Assembly (NCBI GenBank): GCA_037974665.1
Contig: CM075770.1
Coordinates: 3,422,501 to 3,486,500 of the forward strand
Origin: Ehretia macrophylla
Lineage: Eukaryota; Streptophyta; Magnoliopsida; Boraginales; Ehretiaceae
DNA length: 64,000 nt
Reading direction: 5' to 3'
Shown here: positions 23,991 through 36,239 of the stretch, piece by piece
Layout of the letters: every line of letters begins with the position of its first letter
Position numbering within the stretch: the first letter of the stretch is position 1
Made by a program: the position numbers and the translations under genes
Notes under the pieces: model-generated
What the model was told of the DNA's origin: nothing
Databases searched by the model: none
What the model saw: only the letters and a program-made list of their open reading frames with translations

Positions 23991-25946
23991 TATTATCTTG
24001 CGCAAAAGATAACTAAGTCATAATGCGGAAGCGTACTTTTATCGAATTAAAATTTGTTTATGATGTTGTTGTAGCTTAGAAATTTTACTCCTCTCCTTTG
24101 TGTTGAAGTCGTCCTTGTATTCTTCCAAATGATATATAGACTACTACTAGAGTATATCAATATTTCACATAACACAACCTATGACTAATACTCTCTCATT
24201 GTATAAAGTGAACCCGTGAGAATAAACTTGATGGATTGCCAATGGAGCCTTGCTTGTATATATAGATGAGAGAATTTGTAGAGAGTTTAAAATGTGGCTG
24301 CTCATTATTTTCTAACAGGTCCAATTTGTTAGAAAATAAATTGGATAACCTTTTTGTACAATCTTTGACTTTCATTTTAATGAAATGTTCATTTTTACCA
24401 AAAAAATAAAATAAATAACAGGTCCAATTTGTAAGTTATTTCCGTGTAAGCAAGTTTTCTTATGTTATATATATATATATAATATTGTTGGTTCCAGTTC
24501 TAGGAGAGAATAAATTTGGTGTTAGCGACCCAAAGAAAAGGTGAATATATCATTGTATCGTATTATTAAAAATAGAAAATCAATTGGTTTTCTTAGATTT
24601 ATGAAAGAAGGCTCAGGCAGGGGATTTAATTATGAGTATAGCGGAGAGTTTTGCTTTCGGGTTGGGTAGTAAGGGTCGAAAAAATGATAATTATTTTTAA
24701 AATTGGCCTTCTTAAGACCAATGCGTACTTCAGGCAAAAAAGGATTAAAAAAAAAACTCTTCGTTCCTGTTTGTCCTGTAATTGAATCCTTTAAAATTAC
24801 AAGAATTCTTAATTAGAATGCGATAACTCAACACCTTTTGAATGAGATTTTGGAAGAGTTGCTTATTTAACCACTTGTTGAATGATATTACAGAAGGCGA
24901 AGAAGTTCGCATACATTCTTTTTTTATTTCCTAGGGAGGCACGATATCGGAAAAAAAATCTACACTATTACAAGCTTAGGGGAGGATTCTCCCCTATTGT
25001 CTTTCTCCACGAGTGAAATGAGAGCTTCGTCTGATGGCCGATCAAGATTGTAACTGTCAATAAAAAAAGGAAGACTAAAATTGATGATCCAATCCACACA
25101 TTTATTTGCTTCCTACTACTGCTTATCTTAGCTCATATGGGAAGGCTTAAGCAAGGGATTACACTAAGAGTATTGCTTGCACTTCATTTTTTTTTTCTTT
25201 TTTTGGGTCAAAAGCAATTCATATTTAACCACCTTCTGAATGATGTTGCAGAAAGTGACAATGAAGCTGGAAATCGATTGAGAGGACCTCTCAACAACCG
25301 ATTAATTAGACATCTCAGGTATCTTCGACTTTTACTCTATTTGTTTGGTCTATCTCTTTAATCGTTGTAATGTTATGAACATAACATGATATATTGTACC
25401 ATTATCTTTGATTTGGGCCTTGCCCTTGTGTATTTTGACCCTTTTTTATTATAATTATTCATTTTTAATATGGTATGTGTGTTTTTTTTTCCGCTAATTA
25501 AGCAAAACATTTATTGAAACTCAACAAAATCAATTACAAAACTTATCCAAAAACCAAAGTGAATTTATACAAAGATATCCCCAAGGCTCCGGTTTGCACT
25601 AATTGTTTCATTAGTGAGATTTCTCCTAAATTTCTTACCTATTCATGTACGCAATCGAACCATCTGCAACGCATCATGAGATTTATAATTTTAGATGAAT
25701 TCAATATAATACTGCCTAAAGAGTTTCTCATTTAAAAAAAAAAAACAAAATGAATTTTAAGATAAACATTTATACCAAAGGCAACTTTACAACATAATGG
25801 CTTGTATAATGAAATATGAAGTTTGAGAAACTATAATACAAATCAATCTTGTCTCGCTTGTCAAAGAATTTCGCTCTTGAATAATAATAAAGACTTGAAC
25901 AAAATTCAAGTACTCATTTGACCAAAATTGTTGTACCAAATAGTTG
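23991..25946. other. Intergenic with decayed internal repeats
   Basis: No gene supported. Two to three related decayed segments are visible: AGGCTCAGGCAGGGGATT (24609) against AGGCTTAAGCAAGGGATT (25143), and TATTTAACCACNTNNTGAATGAT at about 24864 and 25222. A TA run lies at 24465-24481. The minus strand near 25090-24980 can be read as a short protein-like stretch (NLDRPSDEALISLVE), but I cannot assign it. Confidence 0.5.
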
Positions 25947-25951
25947 ATAAA

Positions 25952-26270
25952 TGTTATAAAATAACTGTAAAAGATAATAAATAGTATCAAGAGAAAACTG
26001 AAACTCTTATTCATTTCTGAATGATTTACATTACAATTATTCTTATCTATTTATAGAGTTTCAGAAAATACTAGCTGATGACTGCAAGCTGCTTACACTG
26101 CTGCTTGTAAGCTGCTGATGATTGTAAGCTGCTTACGCTGCTGCTTGTAAACTGCTTAGTAGCTAGTGACTGTAAGCTACTTAGTAGTTGGTGTCTGCAA
26201 GTTGCTTACGCTACTACTTGTAAACTGCTTATATTGATAGTGAATATCCACCAATCGATATTTCATAACA
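25952..26270 (-). repeat. Copia 3' LTR
   Basis: 319 bases, TGTTAT...ATAACA. It contains repeated GCAAGCTGCTTACNCTGCTGC-like phrases shared with 30969-31262. The differences and small indels between the two LTRs indicate a moderately old insertion. Confidence 0.88.
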
Positions 26271-26274
26271 CTCC

Positions 26275-27665
26275 CCTTTGGATATTCATTATAAAAATGT
26301 CTCATTAAAATCTCGTCAAGAAAACTCAATGGGATAAAAACTTAACTAAGGAAAAAGAGTATATTATCTTTATGAGGAATACTATTGCATTTGCCTTGCC
26401 TCGTTAAAACCTTACCAGGAAAAACCCAATTGGAATAAAAACCTTAGTGAAACAAAAAGAGTTCAATGCACAAATATCATCTCCCCCTCATGATGACAAA
26501 TCTTTCAAGCGGTGCATTTCATATCTTTGTACATGTGATTTGAAGATCGTTGATGGTAATGCTTTAATGAATAAATATGCTAGATTTTCACTCGACTGTA
26601 CTTGTTGAATATCAACTATTCCGCTTGTTTAGAGCTCATGTGTGTAGAAGAATTTCAGTGATATATGCTTTGTTCTTATCACTTTTGATATAACCACCCT
26701 TGATTTGTGTGATACATGTTGTGTTATCTTCATATAGTGTGGTTGGTCAGTCTTTGTCGGAAGGTAATCCACATGATTCTTGAATATGTTGGATTACAGA
26801 TTTCAACCAAACACATTTTCGGCTAGATTCATGAATAGCTAAAATTTCAGCATGAATAGAGGAAGTGGCAGTCATTGTTTGCTTCATGGACCGCCATGAT
26901 ATAGCAGTGTCACCAAAATAAAAGACGTATCTTGTTTGTGACCTTGCTTTATGAGGATCTGATAGATAACCAGCATCAGCATGACCAATTAATGAAGATC
27001 TTGATTGTCTTGAATAGAATAAACTCATATATAGTGTTCCACGCAAATAGTGGAATATGTGTTTAATTCCGTTCCAGTGTCTGCAAGTTGGAGCTGCACT
27101 ATACCTGGCTAATAAGTTAACAAAAAAAATAATATCTGGCCTTGTATTATTAGCTAGGTACATTAATGCGCCAACGACACTCAGATATGGTGCTTCAGGA
27201 CCAAATAACTTTTCTCTATATTCTTAAGGGCCAAAAAAAGGATATTTTGTCACATCAAGTAGCCTAACAACCATTAGGGTTGTTAGTGGGTGAGCTTTAT
27301 CCTTATAAAATCTTATTATAAACTCAACCACTGTCTCATTAAAAACCTTGCTAGGAAAATCCAATGGGATAAAACCTAGGCGAAGGGAAAAATAGTACAG
27401 TGCGTATTTGTATCCCCCTCATTTGAGCATAACAAGAGTATTATTTGAGTTGATAGAAATCAATCTTCAATGAATATCTGTTTTACTTCCACTTGGAGTT
27501 CATCCATGAAAGAGAACTTTGGCTCAACATGTTTCTATCATATGAAACATATTTGCCCTGCCTCATTAAAACCTTACAAGGAAAAACCCGGTGGGAGAAA
27601 AACTTTGGTAAAGGAAAAAGAGTACAGTGCATCAATTTATTCTCCCCCTCATTGCAACATGAGTC
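26275..27665 (-). repeat. Repeated 3'-end module inside the copia element
   Basis: A ~100-base phrase occurs near 26290-26370, 26390-26500, 27325-27420 and 27550-27660. On the plus strand it reads CTCATTAAAACCTTRCNAGG, then AAAACCCNNTGGGANAAAAA, a GGAAAAAGAGT segment, and in three of the four a CTCCCCCTCAT end. This looks like repeated duplication of the element's 3' end, or nested related copies. Confidence 0.6.
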
Positions 27666-30369
27666 ATGGTGACAGATATTTCAGGCGCGATGCATTCTAC
27701 ACTTCTAAGTATGTACTTTGTGATCTCTGTTGGTAAAGGTTCAGCGAATAAATCTGCTAGATTTTCACCTGAGTGTACTTGTTGAATATCAACAATACAA
27801 TTCTTTTGAAACTCATGTGTGTAGAAATATTTTGACGAAATATGTTTCATCATGTCGCCATAGCCACCTTTAATAAGACTAGCTCTTTCAAAAGGTAAAC
27901 TGTATGCTTCTTGAATGTATTGTATGACAAATCTTAATCATATACATTCTCAACTAGACTCATGAATTTTCACAATCTCATCATGATTTGAAAGAGCAGC
28001 AATCATGTTCTGTTTCATGGAGCCATATGACAAGTAAATACATGAAATGTCTGTGATCTTTCTTTGTGGGGGTGAGGTAAGTGGTCAACATCTGCAGGGT
28101 TGACTATGATAAGATCAACATTCTTAGATAATATAAGTCCATATTTGATGTTCCACATAGATAGCACGACATGTGCTTATTTTCATTTCAATACCTTCAG
28201 GTTGGAACTACCCTATATTTTGTTAACAAATTAATGGAAGACAATTTTCTGGCCTTCTATTATTAACAAGATACATTAGTGGATTAATAGGACTGAGACA
28301 TGGTACTTCAAGACCAATAGTTATCTCATTATCATCCCAAGCGTCCTTTTGAAGATTAGGACAGTAATCATATCATTCTAATACTTTCCATAGAATATTA
28401 TTTTGTCAGTGAGTACTCGATTTTCAGGTTGATAAACTCTCACTTGTATAAGCTCTTCAGGAGCGTTTATGACATTCAAGAATTATCAGCATATATTTCA
28501 GCAATAATTGGCAAATTTAAATTATAAAACAATAAACAATTGATAGCAAATAGAGATCTACAAGGAAATAATACTTCTTAATAAGATATATGACCAACAA
28601 AATATCAACACATACTAATAAGGTTATACAACATTTTTCCAGAATGTTTTCATTTGTACAAAGAGCTTTGTAATCGATTACATTTCCCGAGATTTCGAGT
28701 CATGTGCTTCAAGCATAGTAAGTTCTTCAAGAATTTCAATATCATATGCTTCAGGCATAATAAGTTCTTCAGGAACTTTAATATCAATGTCACGTGATTT
28801 ATATTGGCAAGTTATTGCCATTTCTATAAGAAGCATAAGAACTCATTAACAATGGTATTACAGTTACCATATGGGGATATAAGCCAAAATGTACTCATAT
28901 AGCATACTAACCCATTCCCTGCGAAGCTTTAAACAATTTAAGGGATAGATACCTATATGGTACAGTACTTGCAAGTATCCAAGCGTTGTGGGATTGAAAA
29001 TGACTTAGGCTTTGCTTCACAATGCTCCCCCTTAATCCCATATACGAGAATTTCACATTTGTCATGTGAGCTGAGTTTCCACTATATTGCTTCTCTCTTT
29101 TTGACCGATCAGGTCTTTGTCGACATTCATCCACACTTTGTGGTTTAGGATCCTAATCGCTTTATTCCAAGCATTTGGCCTCTCCAGGGACCAACTATTC
29201 TGTAATCTCTTCACGGATTGTGCATTTACCAACGTCGGTTGGTTTTGCTAGTTCTATCGTGCTCCTTAAAGATATAGAATCTGCAGGATTCATAATTCCT
29301 ATTTTTGTTTCCATGTGTTCTCCCTTGTCAAAGGTATAATATCTTTTGCATCGACAAATACACTACGCTTCTAGCGTGTCTCGGATGCATATGTTATGGC
29401 GCTTACTATATGTCATTTTAGGACAAGAATTTGTGTCGACACATTCATAGCAAATATTTATGATTTCACAATATTCTTTACATCGGGTAAATTATTTGCA
29501 ATACTGTGTAAATAAATAATTCTTTGAACTTCAAGTTCACATTACTAATTCCTTAGATTCAAATGAGATAATAATATTGTCCTCCAACATATATTATATT
29601 GAGATATCAAAGATGTATCACAGGGAACTTCAGGTTCCTCTCAAATATCTCACGCTAACTTCAAGTAGCGATTTTCTATCCCTTTAATGAAGGGAAAAAG
29701 TCCTCATTAAATAGAAAGCACCAAAGCATGCTTTAACATGATCATCAACTAGGGGTTTAAAATATGAATACTTTCCCTAGGTAGCCAAGTTGATTATGTC
29801 AAACCATGAGAACAATTGGATTATGATATCTTTGTTTTTTGCACAAGAGGTGATTCAATTACTCGTATGATTGTATGATACAACTCATAAGAAAAAGCAT
29901 GAATTTTGAAATACATGCTTCTGACATGGATTCAAAAGAAAATGCAAATATATTCTTTATCACCTTCATTTGTGGTCTCAATAAGATATTCGTTTCGACA
30001 TATCTTTAATCTTAGCAAAAATCTTTTGGACTTGCTAAAATATAATGAATCCACGATTCGAAATTATGGGCCACAAGATTATGTTATATTAGCTCTGCTG
30101 GAGCAAATTAGATTGGTAAAACTAAATAGTTAGTAGATGTGTCTTGAGCCAAGCGTACAATAGGTACACTAAATGCGTATTCATACCACAAATGTCAATA
30201 TCATAGTTGTTTATGCTTTCTCATGTTTTTCCTCATTATTCCACTTCTGGGGTGATGATTATCAATCTTAGCATTATTTGGATCACAACTGGACATATTA
30301 TCTCAACTACGATCATGACTATGACCAATTTAATATGTAGATATTATAGTTAATACAAGAAGTGCAATA

Positions 30370-30720
30370 TCATTCACTTTGGAGAACACAACTCTATTCA
30401 CTCCGGGGAATGTAGTTTCATTCGCTGCAGAGAATGTAATTTTATTTTCTTTAGGAAAATAAATATTATCCACTTCAGAGGATTTCAAATCCATTCGGTT
30501 TAGAGAATTTAATTCCACTCACTTTGGGGAATTTTTAATTATATTCCTTCAGGGAATTTCTATTTCATTCACTTCAGGGAATGTAATTCTACCCACTTTA
30601 ATTTCATTCACTTCAGGAAATGCAATTTTTGATTCAATTCAGGGAATCTAATTTCAATTCACATTAGAGAATTTTAATTCCATTCACTTCAGAGAATATA
30701 ATTAAGCCAATAGAAAATTT
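30370..30720 (-). repeat. Degenerate ~30-bp tandem repeat within copia
   Basis: About ten imperfect copies of TTCATTCACTTCAGGGAATGTAATT-like text. They give an apparent short repetitive ORF on the minus strand, which is probably a decayed part of the element near its gag end. Confidence 0.6.
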
Positions 30721-30968
30721 TAGCTTTCTATAAATTCCAGTGGGGTTTTCACTATAACAATGTGAATTTCAATCATTCAAAGGATAAGATAATAAAGGAA
30801 AAATACTTTTCTATAAATGATATACATAGGGTATAATATTCATACTTCCATCTGAAATAGCTTCAAAACTGTGGTAAGGTTTTTCTTTTCATATTCAAAA
30901 AGTAAGATTTGATTCTCACCATAACTTTCTACCAGGTAACTCAATGGTAGAGACTCGTGCTGATAACT

Positions 30969-31262
30969 TGTTATAGAATAACTGTAAAATACAATAAATA
31001 GTATCAAGAGAAAACTGAAACTCTTATTTATTTTTGAATAATTTACATTACAATTATTCATATCTATTTATAGAGTTTCAGAAGCAACTAGCTGATGACT
31101 ACAAGTTGCTTACACTGCTGCTTGTAAACTGCTGATGATTGCAAGTTGCTTACGCTACTGTTTGTAAGCTGCTTAGTAACTGGTGTTTGCAAGTTGCTTA
31201 CGCTGCTACTTGTAAGCTGCTTATATTGATAGTGAATATCCACCAATCAATACTTTATAACA
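30969..31262 (-). repeat. Copia 5' LTR
   Basis: 294 bases matching the 3' LTR. The minus-strand sequence just inside it, TTATCAGCACGAGTC, is the expected primer-binding position, but the tRNA was not identified. Confidence 0.88.
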
Positions 31263-31643
31263 ATAAATACTATTATTATCATATATCGTACGAGTATATT
31301 TACAATATTATCATTTTTTAAATAATCTTTATTACATCTAAAAGTATGCATTTATTTTCTTTTTCTGAAAATAAGAAAATATTGCAAAACTCTTGCATCC
31401 TTATTAATTTTGCAAGTATTTGGAAAATAAAAAAAGATATTTCATATTTTGATTTGTTTAAATAAATAATAGAGTTTTTTTTTGCTTTTTTCTTTTTTTG
31501 TCAGTAATTGGGTGAATTTGTATAAATTTAAAAAATTCCCACAAATTTACCCAATTATTCTACTCCTGTTCCCAAACATCGATATTGTAATTTCTCTATT
31601 TTTCAGGGACTTAACAAGTGGCAATTCCCAGTTCGCAAGTCCA

Positions 31644-31720
31644 AAACCCTAGCTAAAGTCTCTCCCAGTATACAAAAGACTCCACACACAAGAGAATTGG
31701 GGATCTAGGGTCTAGGGTTT
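31644..31720 (+). promoter_or_regulatory. Two telo-box motifs upstream of the Alba gene
   Basis: AAACCCTAG at 31644-31652 and its inverse CTAGGGTTT at 31712-31720, 28-104 bases before the start codon. Telo-boxes are common in plant genes for translation and RNA metabolism; a role here is inference. The upstream stretch 31268-31640 is AT-rich with no other gene. Confidence 0.45.
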
Positions 31721-31747
31721 CAAAAATTAATTTCGAAAAAATCAATA

Positions 31748-32426
31748 ATGGAAGCACTAACAGAGGGTGTAAACAGCTTGAATATCACAGAATCAAAGCA
31801 GAAAAATCGCATTCAAGTCTCCAACACTAAGAAACCTCTCTTCTTCTATGTTAATCTCGCCAAGGTACCTTTTTGATTTATGTATAAATCATATATGTAT
31901 ATGTGTGTGTGTATGTTTTGGTGTATATATATGTGTGTGTGTGTGTGTTTTGATGTATATATATACATATATATATGTGTATATATTTTTTGTCTTGTCA
32001 CGCACCGCAAGCGATTCTAGTGTCATACGGATTAAAATTTTGGACCTAGTTAATGTTTAACGGTAGACAGTTATTCTTGAGACTACGAAACGAGTATATA
32101 TATTTTATTAGGATTTTAATTTGATATGTGATTCTGGGTGCAGAGATACATGCAGCAAAACAGTGAGGTGGAGCTGTCAGCTCTTGGAATGGGTACTTTT
32201 TTTTTTAAACAACTACTTAATCATCAGTGTTGAATTGTATTAATTTTTTGTATTTATCTGCTTGAATGAGTAAATTTCTTTTCTAATTTTGGTTATTACT
32301 TGCTGACTGGTGAGACTAGAAGAAATTAACAAAGAGTAGTTAAGTCACCCCCAAGCTTTCTTATTTCGGGAATTTTCTGAATTTTCACAGCCTGTTTCGT
32401 GTGTATCTAGTAATGGGCAGGGGTTG

Positions 32427-32516
<90 letters not shown>

Positions 32517-33838
32517 AGAAGTACGTTGATAATATATTTAAAAGTTCTCTTTGTATTAATTTTGGAATTTCAGCATGTGGAGTCTCTTTGTGTGACGTAA
32601 ATGGGATAATAATCGAGATAAATAGTTGGGCTCTAAGAGGAAGTCTTGATATTACTGATTGAACGATTAATTAATTGCTTGAAATTGAATACTTGTTTTT
32701 CTGTCTTTTCCTTTTTCCTTTGGAAAATGTTGTTTGAGTTCATGACCAATTTGCTCAAGACTTGCATGTACTTAGGGTGGTTACGCGTTTGAATTGGTAC
32801 TATGTTGCATGATATGCTTAAGGTGGTTAGTTCTATGAATGTGTGTTATGTTAAGATGGTTAGTATAGAACTCTTGACATGCTTCTCTTGGTATGCTGAT
32901 GCAGCAATTGCGACAGTAGTCACAGTTGCTGAAATTTTGAAGAATAACGGGCTGGCTATTGAGAGGAGTGAGTTTCTGAAATTCATATTCTAATCTTTCT
33001 TATATCTCGTTGAGATTCAAGATTTACATCGTATTTGATTGAATGAGAGTGTATTTAATTTTTCTGAATTAATACATGCAGAAATCATGACTTCTACAGT
33101 GGACATAAGAGATGATTCGAGGGGGAGGCCTGTGCAAAAAGCCAAGGTAAGTCGGATTACACAAAATTCTATGGGGACATAGAGGTTCAACTCTGCAGAT
33201 AATATCTAGATAAGCTAATGAACTTTGTGTAGTTGATCAAGCTTCTTCTATTAGTATGACTTGATTTCTCCAGCAGAGGATCAAGCAATGCCTTTTGAGA
33301 TGTGGGATTGTGTGTTTATCAACTCTGCAATTGTATTTTATTGATAAGCATCTGAATTTACTGCTTTCAAGTATCGTGGAAACTGGAAATAAGGTCCCTT
33401 TGCCTAAGGGAAGGCAGATTTGATCTGTCAGGACCTCAAGGTTAAATTTATGCCTTTGCTAGTGAACCTAACCATTGGTTAACGCGCATTTTCTTTTAAG
33501 AGTATTGTCATTGTCGAATACTTGACCCTAATGTGAGTGAATCCTTCAAATTTTAGAGGCAACACATTTACCTGAAATTTATTTGCATGTTGATTGTGGT
33601 CAGTGGCCATTTCTTTAATCATCTCATGCGAATGCGCTGTCTCATAACTTTAGATATCTTCTTTATCTTACATATGCTCTGTTCTTTATGTGGGCATTCT
33701 TTTCTAGAGGAGTTTTAGATTTGCTGATATTTGATTTTCCAGATTGAAATAGTTCTGGGGAAGACAGCAAACTTTGACGAGTTAATGGCTGCTGCGCAAG
33801 AGGAGAGGGAGATTGCAAATGCTGAGGCACGGAGCTGA
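31748..33838 (+). CDS. Alba DNA/RNA-binding protein, 5 exons
   Basis: Exons by eye: 31748-31864, 32144-32192, 32905-32967, 33082-33146 and 33743-33838, all GT/AG and in phase, giving 129 aa. The protein runs from MEALTEGVNSLN through RIQVSNTKKPLFFYVNLAKR, LSALGMAIATVVTVAEILKN and IMTSTVDIRDDSRGRPVQKA to a C-terminal acidic helix ending EARS. This is a complete single Alba domain with little extra sequence, as in the short plant Alba proteins related (from memory) to Arabidopsis At1g29250. Such proteins bind RNA and chromatin, including R-loops and mRNA; the exact role of this copy is unknown. Intron 2 contains an ~80-base TA microsatellite. The copia LTR ends 480 bases upstream. Confidence 0.94.
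32428..32512. repeat. TA microsatellite in Alba intron 2
   Basis: About 80 bases of uninterrupted TA dinucleotides. A shorter GT/TA-rich tract lies in intron 1 (31895-31990). Likely length-polymorphic. Confidence 0.95.
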
Positions 33839-34342
33839 GCAAAATAGCCTTGTCTGACTTGTTTTCAGATTTCTGATAATTGCAAATGTAGTAGCCTGTT
33901 TTCTCGGTCATGTTGCTTCTCTTTGGTATTTATGTCACTGTTGGCATTGACAGTTTTGCAGATTAGTTCACTTAGTTGTTCTTATTGAGACCGTCAATGT
34001 CTTGTCAATCAAATATACTTCCATGTAGATGGTTTTTGTGCTGATTTCTTCCTTTCATGTTAAAACTCTTCTGCTTATCATGACTTTATGCTCCATTTAT
34101 GACCGGGAATGTGTAGTTGTAAGCAAATCTTATATGGTTTACCTAAGTTCTTGAGGTCTGCATTAATCTCCACGCGATAGAGATTTAATTTGCAGCAGGA
34201 GGCTTTCGGCAAGGAAAATGGCTTCTGAGTTGTATGAGCTATTTGCATAAGCTGCATCTCTCCTGCCTATCAAATGCCATCGCAGAGGCTCAAGTATTCT
34301 TTCACTTGATCGAGGAGATCAGTGTGTTCGAATCTGCTTATC
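33839..34342 (+). other. Alba 3' UTR and downstream spacer
   Basis: No further coding sequence. The 3' UTR probably occupies the first few hundred bases; no unambiguous poly(A) signal was chosen. Confidence 0.4.
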
Positions 34343-34345
34343 TAA

Positions 34346-34982
34346 GGTTAACTCCAACAGTTTCTCTACCTTTTTTCCTATATGTAGGGGATTTATAACA
34401 CTTTTCCTACATCTAGGGATTCTCTATTTGAGTTTCACTCTAACAACTTCCCTACATTTAATTAATCTATTAGTTTAGGGAATTTCTATTTCAGTTTCAC
34501 TCCAATAGCTTCCCTATTGTAGAGGCCCCTTATTTTTATTTTATTCAAATATTTTCTTCTTTTATTTCAATTAAACATATCATTAATTTTTTATATATAT
34601 ATATATATATTTATATTTCGGAAACCTTCTATTTTTAATTACCAACATAAATTTTTATTTTTAAATATTATTTTTTATTGTTTGATTTAAAACTTTTTCA
34701 ATAATTTTTAATTTTTTGATTATATTTGTTATCGTTAGAGAGTTTAATTTTTAAAGTTTTTATTTTATTTTATTTTTTAATATTTTTTTGATAGTGAATA
34801 GTATTTAGGGGATGGAGTAGGGGGTGATGATTTTTCTCATACATGTAGAGAATATAAAAATAAGTGTAGGGATCTCTTACAATTTAGGGAATGGGGTAGG
34901 GGATCTGTTGGTGTGCAATTACTCCAATTTCCTCCCTACATGTAGAGTAGGGAGTCATGTAGGGATTTTCTTGGAGTTGGCC
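34346..34982. mobile_element. PIF/Harbinger-type MITE
   Basis: 637 bases flanked by TAA on both sides (34343-34345 and 34983-34985). The termini are imperfect inverted repeats: GGTTAACTCCAACAG on the left and GGCCAACTCCAAGAA on the reverse strand. The interior repeats a CTTCCCTACAT/CACTCCAA phrase several times near 34370-34530 and inverted near 34800-34970, giving long subterminal complementarity. The 3-bp TAA target and the CAACTCCAA ends fit the Harbinger superfamily. It is non-coding. Confidence 0.7.
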
Positions 34983-34985
34983 TAA

Positions 34986-36234
34986 TAGATGGTGTGTGGA
35001 TGTAGACATACATAAATAATCTTGCCTTTCTTATATAAATGGAAAAATTATCCCCAACGTCCGGTGTTTTGGAACGGTTGTAAAATAGTGATGTAGGTTC
35101 TACCTGAGCGTGAGGCGCACATACTAGTGTTATTATATTGACCAAGTGGTTGGGTAATAAAATCATTGTTCCAATATTCCATTTACCATTTAATTTTCGG
35201 TGCTCAAAATCTTTACAAGAAACACTTGACTTTAGAATTTAACGCCTTTCTCAGGATATCATTAGATCTATTCTAAGGATATAAGTATCATGGTATAATG
35301 ACATGTCTTAACATATGAGGTCAAGTAATATTTGTAATGGAAATGCCGGTTGTCAATTTTCTTTCAATTTGACTAGATTGCTAAATAATTTCCTTTTCAT
35401 CTCCGACAAAAATACCCTAGGATCAAAGAGAATACAATTCATGTCCAATGGAGGCTACAATTTATATTGACCTCAAAAATTTATTAAAATATTCATGTAT
35501 TGTAGAAAATAAATAGTACCCACGGAAAAGAATTATAGTTATATAATTGTAAAAGTATGTGGCATAACTCACACCGAGAAAAAACTCTATATTCACCCTT
35601 AGAATAATAAAAACAATGTTATTACAAAATTACAAAAATACACTTCTTCAAAAAAACCCGTAGTACATTGCATACTCTTATGGAGAAAGACATAAGAAAG
35701 ATAAAAGGAATAAAACGTCCTTAACATAGTGTTTGAAAGCACTTGTACTGTGTGATTCATTTTCAATGAATTCCATAAGAATTTGTATTTATAAATGAAT
35801 TCTATTAATTGGAACAATAATTTGTAATACATGTGGAATTGGAATTAAAAATTATATTTTACTCAAATACCTCTCCTTTATTCTATTGGAATTAGTAAAA
35901 TTTAGGAATGATAAACAAGAACTTTTGAACTATCTAATAAGTACTAGCATGAACTGTTGATGTCCTAACTTGTTGATCAATTATTTTCTGTGTTTTATTA
36001 GAAGAATAATGGTGATGGAGAGAGTTTGAAATATATTTTATTTTTTTATCTTTGTATTTGAGTCAAAGTTAAACTTAAGTATAAAGAAAAATTTAAAGGG
36101 TAATTTTGTCCTCAAAAGAAAAGAACTAACTTAAAAAACGTGAATTTATAGATTCTACATTTTGAGTAATAATTTGGATAAATCTTGAGCAAATCCAAAA
36201 TTTATAAATTTTTAATTTTTAATTTTTTAAAATA
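34986..36234. other. Intergenic, no gene seen
   Basis: AT-rich; no coding or RNA gene supported. Confidence 0.6.
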
Positions 36235-36239
36235 GTACT

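Larger units (their letters stand above)
25952..31262 (-). mobile_element. Ty1/copia LTR retrotransposon, rearranged fossil with both LTRs
   Basis: LTRs 25952-26270 (3' in element sense) and 30969-31262 (5') are flanked by an ATAAA duplication (25947-25951 and 31263-31267). A polypurine tract (AAAGGGGAG on the minus strand, 26271-26279) abuts the 3' LTR. Copia-type RT/RNase H remnants lie at about 26750-27170 (ISWRSMKQTMTATSSIHAEI) and a second, more diverged set at about 27630-28320 (NLADLFAEPLPTE). A degenerate repetitive tract lies at 30330-30720. The coding region is heavily broken and partly duplicated, so it is an old copy or a composite of two. Confidence 0.88.

Noticed and set aside
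30330-30518. Short repetitive ORF on the minus strand
   Set aside because: Translation of the degenerate ~30-bp repeat inside the copia fossil; not an independent gene.
31848-32060. Cys/Val/Tyr-rich ORF
   Set aside because: Produced by the GT/TA microsatellite in Alba intron 1.
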